59,935 bases of DNA from Methylophilaceae bacterium (GCA_014378915.1 JACMMS010000138.1:1-59935); one strand, 5' to 3'; positions 35,463 to 44,821 are shown, counted from the first letter of the stretch. The notes: generated from the letters alone by a model not told the origin. Made by a program: numbers and translations.

Positions 35463-36383
35463 TTATTCCGCAATCAAAAATTTAGTGAGTGCAATAGACC
35501 CAATGCCCAAGGCAATTAACACGACTTGGCTCAATGTCTCTTTTAATTGCGTGCGTTTATGTAAACTTGGAATTAAATCCGCTACTGCCACATAGAGCAT
35601 ACTAGATGCAGCTAAACCTAAAATAGTTGGTACCCAACTTTGCACAGATTGTAACGCAAGGTAAGCAAGCAAACCGCCGACCATAGTCGCTAAACTTGAA
35701 ATCAAATTAAACGCCAACGCTTGTTTCTTAGTGTAGCCAGAATGCAACAGAATTAAAAAATCACCTACTTCTTGTGGAATTTCATGCGCGATAATTGCAA
35801 TTGATGTCACAACGCCTAATTTAATATCTGTCATAAATGCAGCGGCAATTAACACGCCATCTACAAAGTTATGAAAAGTATCACCCACCATGACCATCAA
35901 CCCGCTGCGACCACCATCATGAGCGTGGCTGTGCGAATGAATGTGCACTGGTTTGGATACAATAAGTGAAGGAGTTTGTTTTATCACTTGCTTGTACTTT
36001 GATGCACTATTACCTGGATCATTGCCATTATTGTGTTCAGGGCAATCGTCCTCAGTATGTAGTGCATGCACTTCACAATGGTTACCATGACAATGGCGCC
36101 AAATTACGAGTTTTTCTAAAATAAAGAATAATAAAATGCCGAGCAATATCGTCGTAGTCATGCTCTCGATGCTAGTGGCCACTTTAAAAGCTTCTGGCAG
36201 AATCTCCAAAAACACTGCACCAAGCATTGCACCAATCGCATAACTAATCAGCAAAGGCACCCAAGTACTGCGTGTATTAAGTGCAACTGCACCAGCGCCA
36301 AGTACGCTTAAGAAGCCGCCAAATAAGCTGGAAGCTACTATCCATGCGAGTACAGACAGGTTGGAAAATTCTGGGATTGACAT
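35463..36383 (-). CDS. ZIP family metal transporter
   Basis: 306 residues from the ATG at 36383 (MSIPEF); a longer frame from a GTG at 36437 is less likely. The protein has about eight membrane helices with a His-rich cytoplasmic loop (HCHGNHCEVHALH and HIHSHSHAHDGG). The metal pathway motifs HNFVDG and HEIPQEVGD in the fourth and fifth helices are intact. ZIP proteins usually bring zinc or a similar divalent metal into the cytosol. It is followed, in the opposite orientation, by the small membrane protein gene. Confidence 0.9.
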   Translation of the reverse strand: MSIPEFSNLSVLAWIVASSLFGGFLSVLGAGAVALNTRSTWVPLLISYAIGAMLGAVFLEILPEAFKVATSIESMTTTILLGILLFFILEKLVIWRHCHGNHCEVHALHTEDDCPEHNNGNDPGNSASKYKQVIKQTPSLIVSKPVHIHSHSHAHDGGRSGLMVMVGDTFHNFVDGVLIAAAFMTDIKLGVVTSIAIIAHEIPQEVGDFLILLHSGYTKKQALAFNLISSLATMVGGLLAYLALQSVQSWVPTILGLAASSMLYVAVADLIPSLHKRTQLKETLSQVVLIALGIGSIALTKFLIAE

Positions 36384-36462
36384 TGATGTTGCTTGAATAT
36401 TTAATCTAGCATTATAAACTAGGCTAATAAGTAGCACGTAGCTAATATGCTAAGCCGTGTTC

Positions 36463-37236
36463 TTAAGTAAACCAGATAATAGTGGCCATTCGCCCAGTGA
36501 CATTATCACGACGGTATGAAAAGAATCGCGCTTCATCAGTATAAGTACAAAAATCGCCACCATATATTTGGCTAACACCGATAGTATTCAACCGTTGTCG
36601 GGCTAGCTGATAAATGTCACCCAACCATTTATCATAGCTAGCCTCATTATTGCCTGCCGATTTAAACGCTACGGTTGCATTTGCATCAACAGTCACAAAA
36701 GCTTCGCGCACTTCACTACCCACCTCAAATGCTTGTGGGCCAATGGCTGGACCAAGCCAAACCATTAGATTTTGTGGTGCAAGATTTGGCATTGCTACCA
36801 GCATTCTATGCACTGTGCTTTCAATCACGCCGTCTAGCAAACCTTTCCAACCAGCATGCACGGCGGCTACTATAGTCCCCGCCTGGTCGCAAAGTAAAAC
36901 GGGTAAACAATCTGCGGTCATTGTCACGCAAACAGTATTTTCTTTAATAGTGTATGCGGCATCAGCTTCAGCTGCACAACCTGCAATTGCGGCATCAATC
37001 GCCTTTACACCGTGCACCTGATTAATCCAAACAGGTTCAGATGGCATAAAAGGGCTTAATAATTGGCGGTTGTGTGCAACCGCCATGGCATCATCATTCA
37101 CGTGTGCACCTAAGTTAAAGTCATGGTATGGTGCGAGACTCACCCCACCTGCGCGAGTAGTTTGCATTGCGCGCACATTGGCTGGTGATGGCCAATTTGG
37201 GGTTATAAATGAAGACTTTAAATCTAGCGAACTCAT
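36463..37236 (-). CDS. pgeF: Peptidoglycan editing factor PgeF (laccase-domain/YfiH family)
   Basis: 257 residues. The family is a copper/zinc laccase-like fold that hydrolyses a misplaced serine from UDP-MurNAc and also acts as a purine nucleoside phosphorylase. Visible residues are GGVSLAPYHDFNLGAHV, the Cys of TADCLPVLL and the metal His in AVHAGWKG. It lies 6 bases after rluD, a widespread pairing, and the two are probably one transcript. Confidence 0.9.
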   Translation of the reverse strand: MSSLDLKSSFITPNWPSPANVRAMQTTRAGGVSLAPYHDFNLGAHVNDDAMAVAHNRQLLSPFMPSEPVWINQVHGVKAIDAAIAGCAAEADAAYTIKENTVCVTMTADCLPVLLCDQAGTIVAAVHAGWKGLLDGVIESTVHRMLVAMPNLAPQNLMVWLGPAIGPQAFEVGSEVREAFVTVDANATVAFKSAGNNEASYDKWLGDIYQLARQRLNTIGVSQIYGGDFCTYTDEARFFSYRRDNVTGRMATIIWFT

Positions 37237-37242
37237 GAGTAA

Positions 37243-38340
37243 TTATGCTTCATCATCTTCATCGTTAGACTCTTCAAGCATATCTTCGTCGTCGAAATCA
37301 TCAAGTTCATCGTCATCGCCGATATAAAGTCCATTTTCATCAACACCAAAATCGTAAGGTGAGGGTTCATCAAACCCTTCATCTTTAACATCTTCGTGTC
37401 GCATAGCTTCTAGCAAGGCTTTCATATCATCAGCCAGTTCAATTTGCCATTCCATAATCTCATTGGTTTCTGGATGAATTAAACCTAACTTAACCGCATG
37501 TAGGGCTTGACGATTGAAATCATCAACCGCTTCGCGCAAGGTCATCGTCATGGCTCGAATTGGTACAATTCCACGAAAACCATAGACGTTGTCACCTACC
37601 ATCGGCGCTTTTAAAAATTGCATGTGCACGCGAATTTGATGTGTGCGTCCAGTTTCTAAATTACAGCGCAAGTAAGTATGCACAGAAAAGCGCTCTAACA
37701 CTTCATATCGAGTGACGGCTGGCTTGCCTGATTTATTAATCGCCATTTTAGTACGTGAGCGAGGATCGCGACCTATAGGTTGATCAATTACACCATTACG
37801 CCAGATTTGCCCCCAAACAATTGCACGATACTCACGCTTAACGGTACGTGCCTGCAACTGGCGCACAAGGCTGGTTTGTGCAGCTAAAGTTTTTGCCACC
37901 ACTAATAATCCGCTAGTATCTTTATCCAGGCGATGTACGATGCCACACCGTGGCACCTCTTTAATTGCAGGGTGATGATGCAGCAATGCGTTAAGAAGAG
38001 TACCGTTCCAATTGCCTACTGCTGGATGCACTACCATGCCAGCGGGTTTGTTAATGACTAAAATATGGTCATCTTCATAGATAATTTCTAAAGGAATGTC
38101 TTCCGCCATGTAAGCATGCATTTCTGGTGCGGCTTGCGGCAAGACAATGATTTGCTCACCGCCCCATACTTTAGTTTTTGCAGTGGTTGTTTTGCCGTCA
38201 ATAGTGACGAGCTGCTCTTTAATCCAGGCTTGTAAACGAGAACGCGAATGTTCTGGCAACATTTTTTGCAGAGCAACGTCCATACGCAAGCCACCTAAAT
38301 CGTGCGGAACAGTAAGAGATATGCGTGTGAGTTCTGTCAT
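37243..38340 (-). CDS. rluD: 23S rRNA pseudouridine synthase RluD
   Basis: 365 residues. RluD makes pseudouridines 1911, 1915 and 1917 in helix 69 of 23S rRNA. It has an N-terminal S4 RNA-binding domain (about 10-75) and the catalytic motif HRLDKDTSGLLVVAK with its essential Asp (about 140-154). The C-terminal 49 residues form an unusual tail rich in Asp and Glu, absent from many homologues. It overlaps nothing, and the bamD gene is divergent with about 40 bases between starts. Confidence 0.94.
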   Translation of the reverse strand: MTELTRISLTVPHDLGGLRMDVALQKMLPEHSRSRLQAWIKEQLVTIDGKTTTAKTKVWGGEQIIVLPQAAPEMHAYMAEDIPLEIIYEDDHILVINKPAGMVVHPAVGNWNGTLLNALLHHHPAIKEVPRCGIVHRLDKDTSGLLVVAKTLAAQTSLVRQLQARTVKREYRAIVWGQIWRNGVIDQPIGRDPRSRTKMAINKSGKPAVTRYEVLERFSVHTYLRCNLETGRTHQIRVHMQFLKAPMVGDNVYGFRGIVPIRAMTMTLREAVDDFNRQALHAVKLGLIHPETNEIMEWQIELADDMKALLEAMRHEDVKDEGFDEPSPYDFGVDENGLYIGDDDELDDFDDEDMLEESNDEDDEA

Positions 38341-38380
38341 CGGTTATAATATTTTAAAATTTATATGGATATATCTATTA

Positions 38381-39229
38381 ATGAATCAAAGTTCAATCAT
38401 GCAAGTATCTGCGAAAAGCTGGTTTCACTCATTTAGCCTAGCGCTTATTTTAGTAACGTTGTTAAATGGTTGCGCTATTTTCGGTGCACCGACCGAGTTT
38501 GATGATACAAAAAACTGGGGTGTTGAACGTATTTATGAAGAAGCCGAAACTAAAATGGCTGATAAAGACTACGAAAAAGCACTCAAGTATTTTAACATCA
38601 TAGTGTCACGTTACCCGCATGGTAAATATGCTGCGCAGTCACAATTGGAAATTGCTTACGCTAATTATAAGCATGACGACCCAGTGGCCGCAGTTGCAGC
38701 TACCGATAGATTCATCAAGTTACACCCAAACCACCCTAACGTAGATTATGCCTACTATTTAAAAGGCCTCACAAGCTTTAATCAACGCGGTGTGTTAGAA
38801 AAAATTACCTTACAACAGATTAGTGACCGCGATGCGGGTGCTTTACGTGGCTCATTCAACGCATTTAAAGAGCTCGTTACCCGCTACCCTAAAAGTCGTT
38901 ACGCAAAAGATGCCACGTTACGCATGACCTATTTAGTGAACACATTATCGGATGGTGAGTTGCATGTAGCACGCTACTATATGAAACGCCAAGCGTACAT
39001 AGCCTCAATTAATCGTTGCAAATATGTGCTGGAATACTACCCAAACTCTACTGCCATAGAAGAAGCGCTGGTGATTATGATTAGCGCCTACGACTTACTG
39101 GGTATTGAAGACCTTAAAAACGATACTTTTAGGATATTACAAACCAATTACCCTCAGAGCGCTATGCTAAAAGGCAACGCCCCCGATGATGAAAAAGTAT
39201 GGTGGAAGTTTTGGGAAAGCTTGTATTAA
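38381..39229 (+). CDS. bamD: Outer membrane protein assembly factor BamD
   Basis: 282 residues. BamD is the essential lipoprotein of the BAM complex that feeds beta-barrel proteins to BamA. The signal peptide ends in lipobox LLNGC (mature Cys at about 30), followed by five TPR-like helical repeats with YPHGKYAAQSQ and RYPKSRYAKDA. The start at 38381 is the first ATG in range with a TATAAT promoter element at 38345-38350; an ATG six codons on (38399) is possible. Confidence 0.94.
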   Translation: MNQSSIMQVSAKSWFHSFSLALILVTLLNGCAIFGAPTEFDDTKNWGVERIYEEAETKMADKDYEKALKYFNIIVSRYPHGKYAAQSQLEIAYANYKHDDPVAAVAATDRFIKLHPNHPNVDYAYYLKGLTSFNQRGVLEKITLQQISDRDAGALRGSFNAFKELVTRYPKSRYAKDATLRMTYLVNTLSDGELHVARYYMKRQAYIASINRCKYVLEYYPNSTAIEEALVIMISAYDLLGIEDLKNDTFRILQTNYPQSAMLKGNAPDDEKVWWKFWESLY

Positions 39230-39242
39230 ATTGAGCAGCTAG

Positions 39243-39267
39243 GCCTTGTTAGTTGAGCTAACAAGGC
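39243..39267 (+). terminator. Hairpin after bamD
   Basis: A perfect 10-bp stem GCCTTGTTAG/CTAACAAGGC with a 5-base loop, 14 bases past the bamD stop. The T tract is poor, but the stem is strong enough to mark the 3' end of the transcript. Confidence 0.65.
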
Positions 39268-39321
39268 TGAATTAATATTGACTGAATGTGCAAAAAAAAA
39301 TCACTTAATCAGAGGTTAGCA

Positions 39322-40026
39322 ATGGTTCTGGACCAATCATCTAAAAATCGTTTTTTACGGTTACTAAAAGCTGAAACCTTATCTAAATTAGAAAAAAATC
39401 TATCCGTTTGCAAGCTAGCACGTGATGATGATATGTTTCAGCATGTTATTCAGATTGATTATATTTACTTTCCCATTACTAGCATCATCGCAGTTATTAA
39501 TCATTTAGATGATGGTACAGCGCCTGAAGTCGCTACTATAGGCAATGATGGCATTGTGGGCATCGAAGCATTAATAGGCACCAAATCACAGACTCGAAAA
39601 TATATAGTGCAAAGTGCTGGTACTGCTTATAAAATTCCAGCAGACCTTATCAGAAAGATATTTGATGAAGATGCTGAATTTAGAGATAAACTACTTAGAT
39701 ACATTAATACTCTTTTTGCGCAGGCAGCACAATTAGCCGTATGCAATCGTTTTCATAATATAGATCAACAACTTTGTCGATTCTTACTCACTTCAATTGA
39801 TCGCTGGGATTCCCACAGAATAAGCCTTACCCATCAAAGAGTAGCCACTTTATTAGGGGTAAGAAGACCTAGTGTATCTGAAGCTTCTGCCAAATTAGCG
39901 CGTGCAGGCCATATTCATTATCATCGCGGATGCGTCACTATTTTGAATAAAACTGGCTTGCAGCAACAAGCTTGCGAGTGTTATCTGGTGATTAAAAAAG
40001 AAATTAATGCGTTATTGAATTATTAA
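39322..40026 (+). CDS. Crp/Fnr-family transcriptional regulator
   Basis: 234 residues from the ATG at 39322, which follows AGAGG at a good distance; an ATG twelve codons earlier lacks a site. The N-terminal part is a cyclic-nucleotide-type beta roll (about 20-120, with GNDGIVGIEALIG). A dimer helix follows, then a C-terminal winged helix-turn-helix (HQRVATLLGVRRPSVSEASAKLARAG, about 170-195). No Fnr-type Cys cluster is present, so it does not look like an oxygen sensor, and the usual cAMP-contact Arg/Ser are not obvious. The neighbour downstream encodes a BLUF-like protein. Confidence 0.85.
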   Translation: MVLDQSSKNRFLRLLKAETLSKLEKNLSVCKLARDDDMFQHVIQIDYIYFPITSIIAVINHLDDGTAPEVATIGNDGIVGIEALIGTKSQTRKYIVQSAGTAYKIPADLIRKIFDEDAEFRDKLLRYINTLFAQAAQLAVCNRFHNIDQQLCRFLLTSIDRWDSHRISLTHQRVATLLGVRRPSVSEASAKLARAGHIHYHRGCVTILNKTGLQQQACECYLVIKKEINALLNY

Positions 40027-40078
40027 CTTAGTAAACTATAAACTTAGTCTGCTAGCGTACCAATGGTTTTAGAATAAC

Positions 40079-40099
40079 ACATTATGATTCGCATAATGT
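40079..40099. promoter_or_regulatory. Inverted repeat, possible operator for the BLUF-like gene
   Basis: ACATTATG-attcg-CATAATGT has perfect 8-base arms and a 5-base spacer. It lies 54 bases before the BLUF-like start codon and after the regulator gene. It could be an operator of the neighbouring regulator, but it is not the standard Crp or Fnr consensus. Confidence 0.5.
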
Positions 40100-40153
40100 T
40101 GTGGAATCAAACTTTCACATATTTTCAATAACTAGTCATTAAAGGTTACTGCA

Positions 40154-40591
40154 TTGAGTGAAACAATTTATACCTATGTTCACATGAGCGAATTAGCAAA
40201 CGATATATCCCCTAAAGATTTTAGCCAAATCATTAGTCATTCCAGAGCGAATCATTTATTAAAAAAAATTAGTGGGATTTTATTTTATGATGGCGCACAT
40301 TTTTTTCAATATTTAGAAGGTCATTATGACAACATACTAGAGGTTATAAGCGAGATAGAGGCTTCAAATCAACAACATAATATTAAAACACTTTATAAAA
40401 GTAAAGTCATATTAGACCATAGAAGGTTTAATAGTTGGAAACTTGGCTATGTGGACTCTGCGAACTCTGCGAGTATTTTTGAAACTTTTAAACACTTTAT
40501 TAATGAAAAGTCAGAAAATTTGCTAAAAGATGATTTACTAAAAATCGAACAAGCAATGACACCGATGATTCGATATTCTGACATTTTGTAA
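40154..40591 (+). CDS. Degenerate BLUF-domain protein
   Basis: 145 residues. The BLUF fold is recognisable from SGILFYDGAHFFQYLEG (about 40-56) and RRFNSWKLGY. The TTG start at 40154 is supported by AAAGG eight bases upstream, and the next ATG would cut into the first strand. An ungapped match to standard BLUF proteins puts H10 in the place of the photoactive Tyr and H34 in place of the flavin-binding Asn; Q52 and the Trp near residue 97 are kept. It may not respond to light by the normal route. Its function is unknown; its neighbour is a Crp/Fnr regulator. Confidence 0.75.
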   Translation: MSETIYTYVHMSELANDISPKDFSQIISHSRANHLLKKISGILFYDGAHFFQYLEGHYDNILEVISEIEASNQQHNIKTLYKSKVILDHRRFNSWKLGYVDSANSASIFETFKHFINEKSENLLKDDLLKIEQAMTPMIRYSDIL

Positions 40592-40602
40592 TAATTGAAG
40601 AT

Positions 40603-42036
40603 TTAGCGGCTTTTATTATCCTCGTCTTTTTTAGCTTTTAACTCTGCTCTATGCGCTGTTTTGCGACGGCGCATACTGACTATACCCTCACCTGATTTAC
40701 GTTTATCAGGCTCTGCAAACGGGTTTTCACCTTGTTTATATTGAACACGCAGTGGCGTACCGGAGAGCTGGAAGGCTTTACGGAAAGTCTTTTGTAAAAA
40801 GCGTGTATAGGCATCTTTGACGCCATCTAAATGGCTACCGTGAATCACGATAATTGGGGGATTACTGCCGCCTTGATGGGCATAACGCATTTTAGGACGT
40901 ACACCTTTGCTAATTGGCGGCTGGTGTTGTTGTATCGCATCCTCTAACACACGTGTAATTTGCGGCGTTGCGAGTTTAGCAAAAGCCGCTTTAAATGCAA
41001 TATCGACTGATCTAAATAGCTCAGTTAAGCCTTTTTTCTTAAGTGCAGAAATATAATGGAATTCAGCAAAGTCTAAAAACTGTAACTTACGGTCAATCTC
41101 GCGTTTAATCCAATCGCGCTCTTCGTCTTTTAAGCCATCCCACTTGTTAATCGCAACGACTAATGCACGTCCAGTATCCAAGATATAAGCGGCCACATGA
41201 GCATCTTGCTCGGTAATGCCTTCTTGCGCATCCACCACCAAAACTGCGACATTACATTCTTCAATCGCTTGAATCGTCTTAATCACAGAGAATTTTTCAA
41301 TGGCCTCAAACACGCGACCGCGTTTACGTACCCCTGCGGTGTCGATAATTACATAGTTTTTGCCATCACGTTCTAAGTCAATATAAATTGAATCACGTGT
41401 AGTACCTGGTTCATCGAATGCAATAACACGCTCATGTCCTAGCAAGCTGTTCACTAGCGTAGATTTACCAACATTAGGACGACCCACTATTGCCACTTTA
41501 GGAACACGCCCATCATCAGCAACACGCTCTTTTGGCTCATCAGTCATAAAGTCTTCTAAAGCCAAATCGACAATATCACGCACACCCTCGCCATGTGCAG
41601 ATGAAATGGATAGGGGTTCACCCAGCGCTAATTCGTGAAAATCCGCACTAACAATCGCCTTTTGCATACCTTCGGTTTTGTTAACCGCTATCAAAATTTT
41701 ACGCTGACTTCTACGTAATTTGTCTGCAATTACTTTATCTTGGGGAGTTAAACCTTGACGACCATCGACTACGAAAATAATGACATCAGCTTCATCTATC
41801 GCGAGTAACGTTTGACGCGCCATTTCTTTTAAAATACCAGATTCTGCAAGTGGCTCAAAACCACCCGTATCAACGACTAAAAAAGGGATACTTGCACCTA
41901 ATCCACGACCATAATGTCGGTCACGTGTAAGTCCGGGCAAGTCCGCCACTAGGGCATCGCGACTTTTGGTTAACCTATTAAATAGGGTGGATTTGCCAAC
42001 GTTAGGTCGGCCTACTAATACAATGGTGGGTAACAT
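40603..42036 (-). CDS. der: Ribosome biogenesis GTPase Der
   Basis: 477 residues with two tandem GTPase domains, each with a P-loop GRPNVGKST (about 8-16 and 187-195), and a C-terminal KH-like domain that contacts 50S rRNA. The G4 motifs NKTE and NKWD are visible. Der is needed for maturation of the 50S subunit. It closes the hisS-yfgM-bamB-der run; hfq does not follow it directly here. Confidence 0.96.
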   Translation of the reverse strand: MLPTIVLVGRPNVGKSTLFNRLTKSRDALVADLPGLTRDRHYGRGLGASIPFLVVDTGGFEPLAESGILKEMARQTLLAIDEADVIIFVVDGRQGLTPQDKVIADKLRRSQRKILIAVNKTEGMQKAIVSADFHELALGEPLSISSAHGEGVRDIVDLALEDFMTDEPKERVADDGRVPKVAIVGRPNVGKSTLVNSLLGHERVIAFDEPGTTRDSIYIDLERDGKNYVIIDTAGVRKRGRVFEAIEKFSVIKTIQAIEECNVAVLVVDAQEGITEQDAHVAAYILDTGRALVVAINKWDGLKDEERDWIKREIDRKLQFLDFAEFHYISALKKKGLTELFRSVDIAFKAAFAKLATPQITRVLEDAIQQHQPPISKGVRPKMRYAHQGGSNPPIIVIHGSHLDGVKDAYTRFLQKTFRKAFQLSGTPLRVQYKQGENPFAEPDKRKSGEGIVSMRRRKTAHRAELKAKKDEDNKSR

Positions 42037-42117
42037 AATGTTTCTTAATAGCCGAAATATTCAGCTGGAGTTTTACTTAAGCCAAACGCTTGAATTATAA
42101 GGTCATTAACTTAATAG

Positions 42118-43326
42118 TTATTTAATCGATATAGCAAATAATTTACCGTCGCGAGTTTGAGCAATTAACTGACCAGTGCCAACCGCCACCATTTGTGGCA
42201 TCACCGCCGTATCATCAGTTTTAACTCTTGCAGAAAATGCGCCGTCCTCACGATTTAAAAAGTGTATATACCCTTCAAAGTCTCCTACAGCAATAATACT
42301 ACCTAAGGAAACTGGCGTTGTAAGTTTACGATTTAGCAGCCCTGGTTGGCGCCAGAAAGTTTTACCTGCATTATCATCTAACGCATAAACCGAACCAGCA
42401 GTATGAGAAACAAATACTTTTCCCGCATCTGTAGTTAATCCAGCAAAGCTTGAAATATCTCTACTCCAAACAATCCGACCATTGGTGCGATCAACGGCAG
42501 CAATTTTACCTTGATAAGCAACTGCATATACCAATGCACCATCAACCACAGGTAAGCTAGTGATGTCTGCGATACGTTCTATTTCGGTCACACCTTTAGG
42601 TTGAGCTACCGTGGCTTCCCACAATATATTGCCGTTATCGGCGCGTAATGCGACCATTTTACCACCAGCAAAACCTGCATAAACTGCGCCGGCATCAACT
42701 ACAACACCGGCACTGGACCGCAAGCTTAGGCTTGGGCTAGCACGTTGATACACCCATTTGCGCGACCCATCATTAGCATTTAGTCCTACAATGTGGTTAT
42801 CGCCTGAGCGTACAACAACAACGCCGTCAAATACGCGCGGTACACTTAACACCTCGCTGCTTAACTTAGCTTTCCATAGGGCTTTACCTGTGTAATCATA
42901 AGCTATGACAGCACCTTGCGCCGTACCCAAAAGCACAATATTTTGACCAACCCCTACGCCGCCAGATAGTTTCTCACCTGCTTTAATTCGCCACTCTTGT
43001 GCACCAGTAGTTAAGTTGACTTTAACTACATCGCCTTCTGAATCAGCAACAAATACAGAGTTTCCGTCAATTGCTGGCGTAAAATCAAAACCGCCAGTTT
43101 CACCAACTTTAAAGTTCCATAAAATTTTTGCATCAACGCTAGGTTTAAAATCGGTCAATTCTGCTGGTGGATTAGGGTCTTCTTTACCGAAAACTTTCTC
43201 CGACACGCTATCTTTAACATCACCATACAAACTACAGCCAGTAACTGCACCCACTAAAAAAACAGTAAAAATAGTGCGCGATACAACTAGCAACAAAGGG
43301 CGAAATAAAGGATTAAACATTATCAT
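42118..43326 (-). CDS. bamB: Outer membrane protein assembly factor BamB
   Basis: 402 residues. A lipoprotein signal with lipobox VTGC places the mature Cys near residue 31. It continues as an eight-bladed PQQ-type beta-propeller with repeated Trp/Gly motifs (ILWNFKVGE, ALWKAKL, RKWVYQR, IVWSRDI, FWRQPG). BamB helps BamA accept substrates. The stop of yfgM is three bases before its start, so the two are coupled. Confidence 0.95.
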   Translation of the reverse strand: MIMFNPLFRPLLLVVSRTIFTVFLVGAVTGCSLYGDVKDSVSEKVFGKEDPNPPAELTDFKPSVDAKILWNFKVGETGGFDFTPAIDGNSVFVADSEGDVVKVNLTTGAQEWRIKAGEKLSGGVGVGQNIVLLGTAQGAVIAYDYTGKALWKAKLSSEVLSVPRVFDGVVVVRSGDNHIVGLNANDGSRKWVYQRASPSLSLRSSAGVVVDAGAVYAGFAGGKMVALRADNGNILWEATVAQPKGVTEIERIADITSLPVVDGALVYAVAYQGKIAAVDRTNGRIVWSRDISSFAGLTTDAGKVFVSHTAGSVYALDDNAGKTFWRQPGLLNRKLTTPVSLGSIIAVGDFEGYIHFLNREDGAFSARVKTDDTAVMPQMVAVGTGQLIAQTRDGKLFAISIK

Positions 43327-43329
43327 TAC

Positions 43330-43953
43330 TTAACCTAGCGCTTCTAACTTTTGACTTGTATATTGGTGATATCGACCTTTTAAATCCAACCTGGTCAACG
43401 CTTCTTGATATGCCTTTTTAGCCTCCACCGATTTACCAAGCGCAACATAAATATCGCCTTTTAAATCAGCGTTCAACCCAGCAAAGCCTGCATCTTTTGA
43501 TTCATCTAATACTTTTATCGCAGCATCATAATTTTTTTCTTCAACCAAAATACCTGCTAACTGCAAAATTGCCATGGCTTTCACAGCTGATTCTTTAGCA
43601 TTTTTAGCAGACCATTCTAGTTGTGCTTTTGCACTTTTACTGTCATTGGCATGATAGTTAGCTTTAGCAGCTAAGAGCGCGGCGCGGCCTGCATAAGGCG
43701 TGCCCTTGAAGTTTTCTATGATTTTGGCAGATTGCATTTTGATCGCATTAACATCTGTCGGATTAATTTGCGTCAACACCTGATATAAACTAGAAGCCTC
43801 AACAGATTGTTTGTTTTGATAATATTTCCAAGCTTGCAAAGCGCTATAAACAACTAACGCCGCAATAATCACATTCATCAGCATATTACCATAGCGTTTC
43901 CACCACGCTTTAAATTCGTCAATCTGTTCCTGCTCTTCTAAATCGTATGCCAT
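43330..43953 (-). CDS. yfgM: YfgM family tetratricopeptide protein
   Basis: 207 residues. A single membrane helix near residues 24-43 follows a short cytoplasmic N-terminus (MAYDLEEQEQIDEFKAWW, a typical YfgM start). The periplasmic part holds TPR-like helices. YfgM associates with the Sec translocon and periplasmic chaperones. It sits in the hisS-...-bamB context that defines the family, here separated from hisS by two ABC genes. Confidence 0.93.
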   Translation of the reverse strand: MAYDLEEQEQIDEFKAWWKRYGNMLMNVIIAALVVYSALQAWKYYQNKQSVEASSLYQVLTQINPTDVNAIKMQSAKIIENFKGTPYAGRAALLAAKANYHANDSKSAKAQLEWSAKNAKESAVKAMAILQLAGILVEEKNYDAAIKVLDESKDAGFAGLNADLKGDIYVALGKSVEAKKAYQEALTRLDLKGRYHQYTSQKLEALG

Positions 43954-44002
43954 GCTATTTTCCTAAATTTCTTTACTCTGATTGGTTTGTAATTATTGCC
44001 TT

Positions 44003-44821
44003 TTAGGCATTTAAAGCTTGTTTACGCAGATGCTTTTGACCTGGAATCGCACTCAACAGTTGCTGCGTATACGTTTGCGTAGGATTTTCATAAATCTCTG
44101 CAACCTCGCCCTGCTCAACTATCTTTCCCCGATTCATCACCACAATATCATCTGCAATATGGCGTACCACACGTAAGTCATGGCTAATAAATAGTGTGCT
44201 TAAAGCCATTTCGGCTTGCAACTCTTTAAGTAACAATAAGATCTGCGCTTGCACCGAAACATCAAGTGCTGATACTGGCTCATCACATATCAGCACTTTT
44301 GGCGATAATACTAGTGCCCGGGCGATACCAATACGTTGCCGCTGACCACCTGAGAACTCATGCGGATATTTTTTCACATCTTCTGATTTTAAACCCACAC
44401 GATTTAGCATACTAAGCACTTGGCTTTTTTGCTCATCACGGCTACCCAAACCATGAATTAACAAGCCTTCGCCAACAATTTCACCAATACGCATACGTGG
44501 ATTAAGCGAAGCAAATGGATCTTGAAACACCATTTGTAAGTCACGACGCGTTACGCGTAAATCCTCACCCGACATTTGAGCTAAGTCTTTTCCTTGAAAA
44601 AACACTTCACCACTTTCTAAAGGTTGCAATTGTAACAGACAACGCGCCAAGGTGGATTTTCCACTACCAGATTCGCCGACGACGGCTAAGGTTGAGCCTG
44701 TACGTAATTGAATGCTAACGTTATCTAATGCCTGCACTAGGGTCGTACCAAAACCAAATCGACCACTACGCTGGGTATAGGTTTTATTAAGATTTTTAGC
44801 TTCTAGAATAATTTGGCTCAC
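44003..44821 (-). CDS. Peptide-type ABC transporter ATPase, second subunit (DppF/OppF-like)
   Basis: 272 residues. Walker A GESGSGKST (about 50-58), signature FSGGQRQR (about 155-162), and Walker B VLICDEPVSALD are intact. The C-terminal extension PTQTYTQQLLSAIPG is the mark of the oligopeptide/dipeptide family. Its start overlaps the stop of the paired ATPase gene by four bases. Permease and binding-protein genes are absent from the window, so the pair must serve a transporter encoded elsewhere or form a YejF-like module split in two. Confidence 0.9.
   Translation of the reverse strand: MSQIILEAKNLNKTYTQRSGRFGFGTTLVQALDNVSIQLRTGSTLAVVGESGSGKSTLARCLLQLQPLESGEVFFQGKDLAQMSGEDLRVTRRDLQMVFQDPFASLNPRMRIGEIVGEGLLIHGLGSRDEQKSQVLSMLNRVGLKSEDVKKYPHEFSGGQRQRIGIARALVLSPKVLICDEPVSALDVSVQAQILLLLKELQAEMALSTLFISHDLRVVRHIADDIVVMNRGKIVEQGEVAEIYENPTQTYTQQLLSAIPGQKHLRKQALNA

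Noticed and set aside
36650-37021. Plus-strand frame opposite pgeF
   Set aside because: It mirrors the conserved laccase-domain gene and has low-complexity Ala/Ser/Thr content typical of shadow frames.
40079-40099. Classical Crp or Fnr box
   Set aside because: The arms ACATTATG/CATAATGT do not match TGTGA-n6-TCACA or TTGAT-n4-ATCAA.
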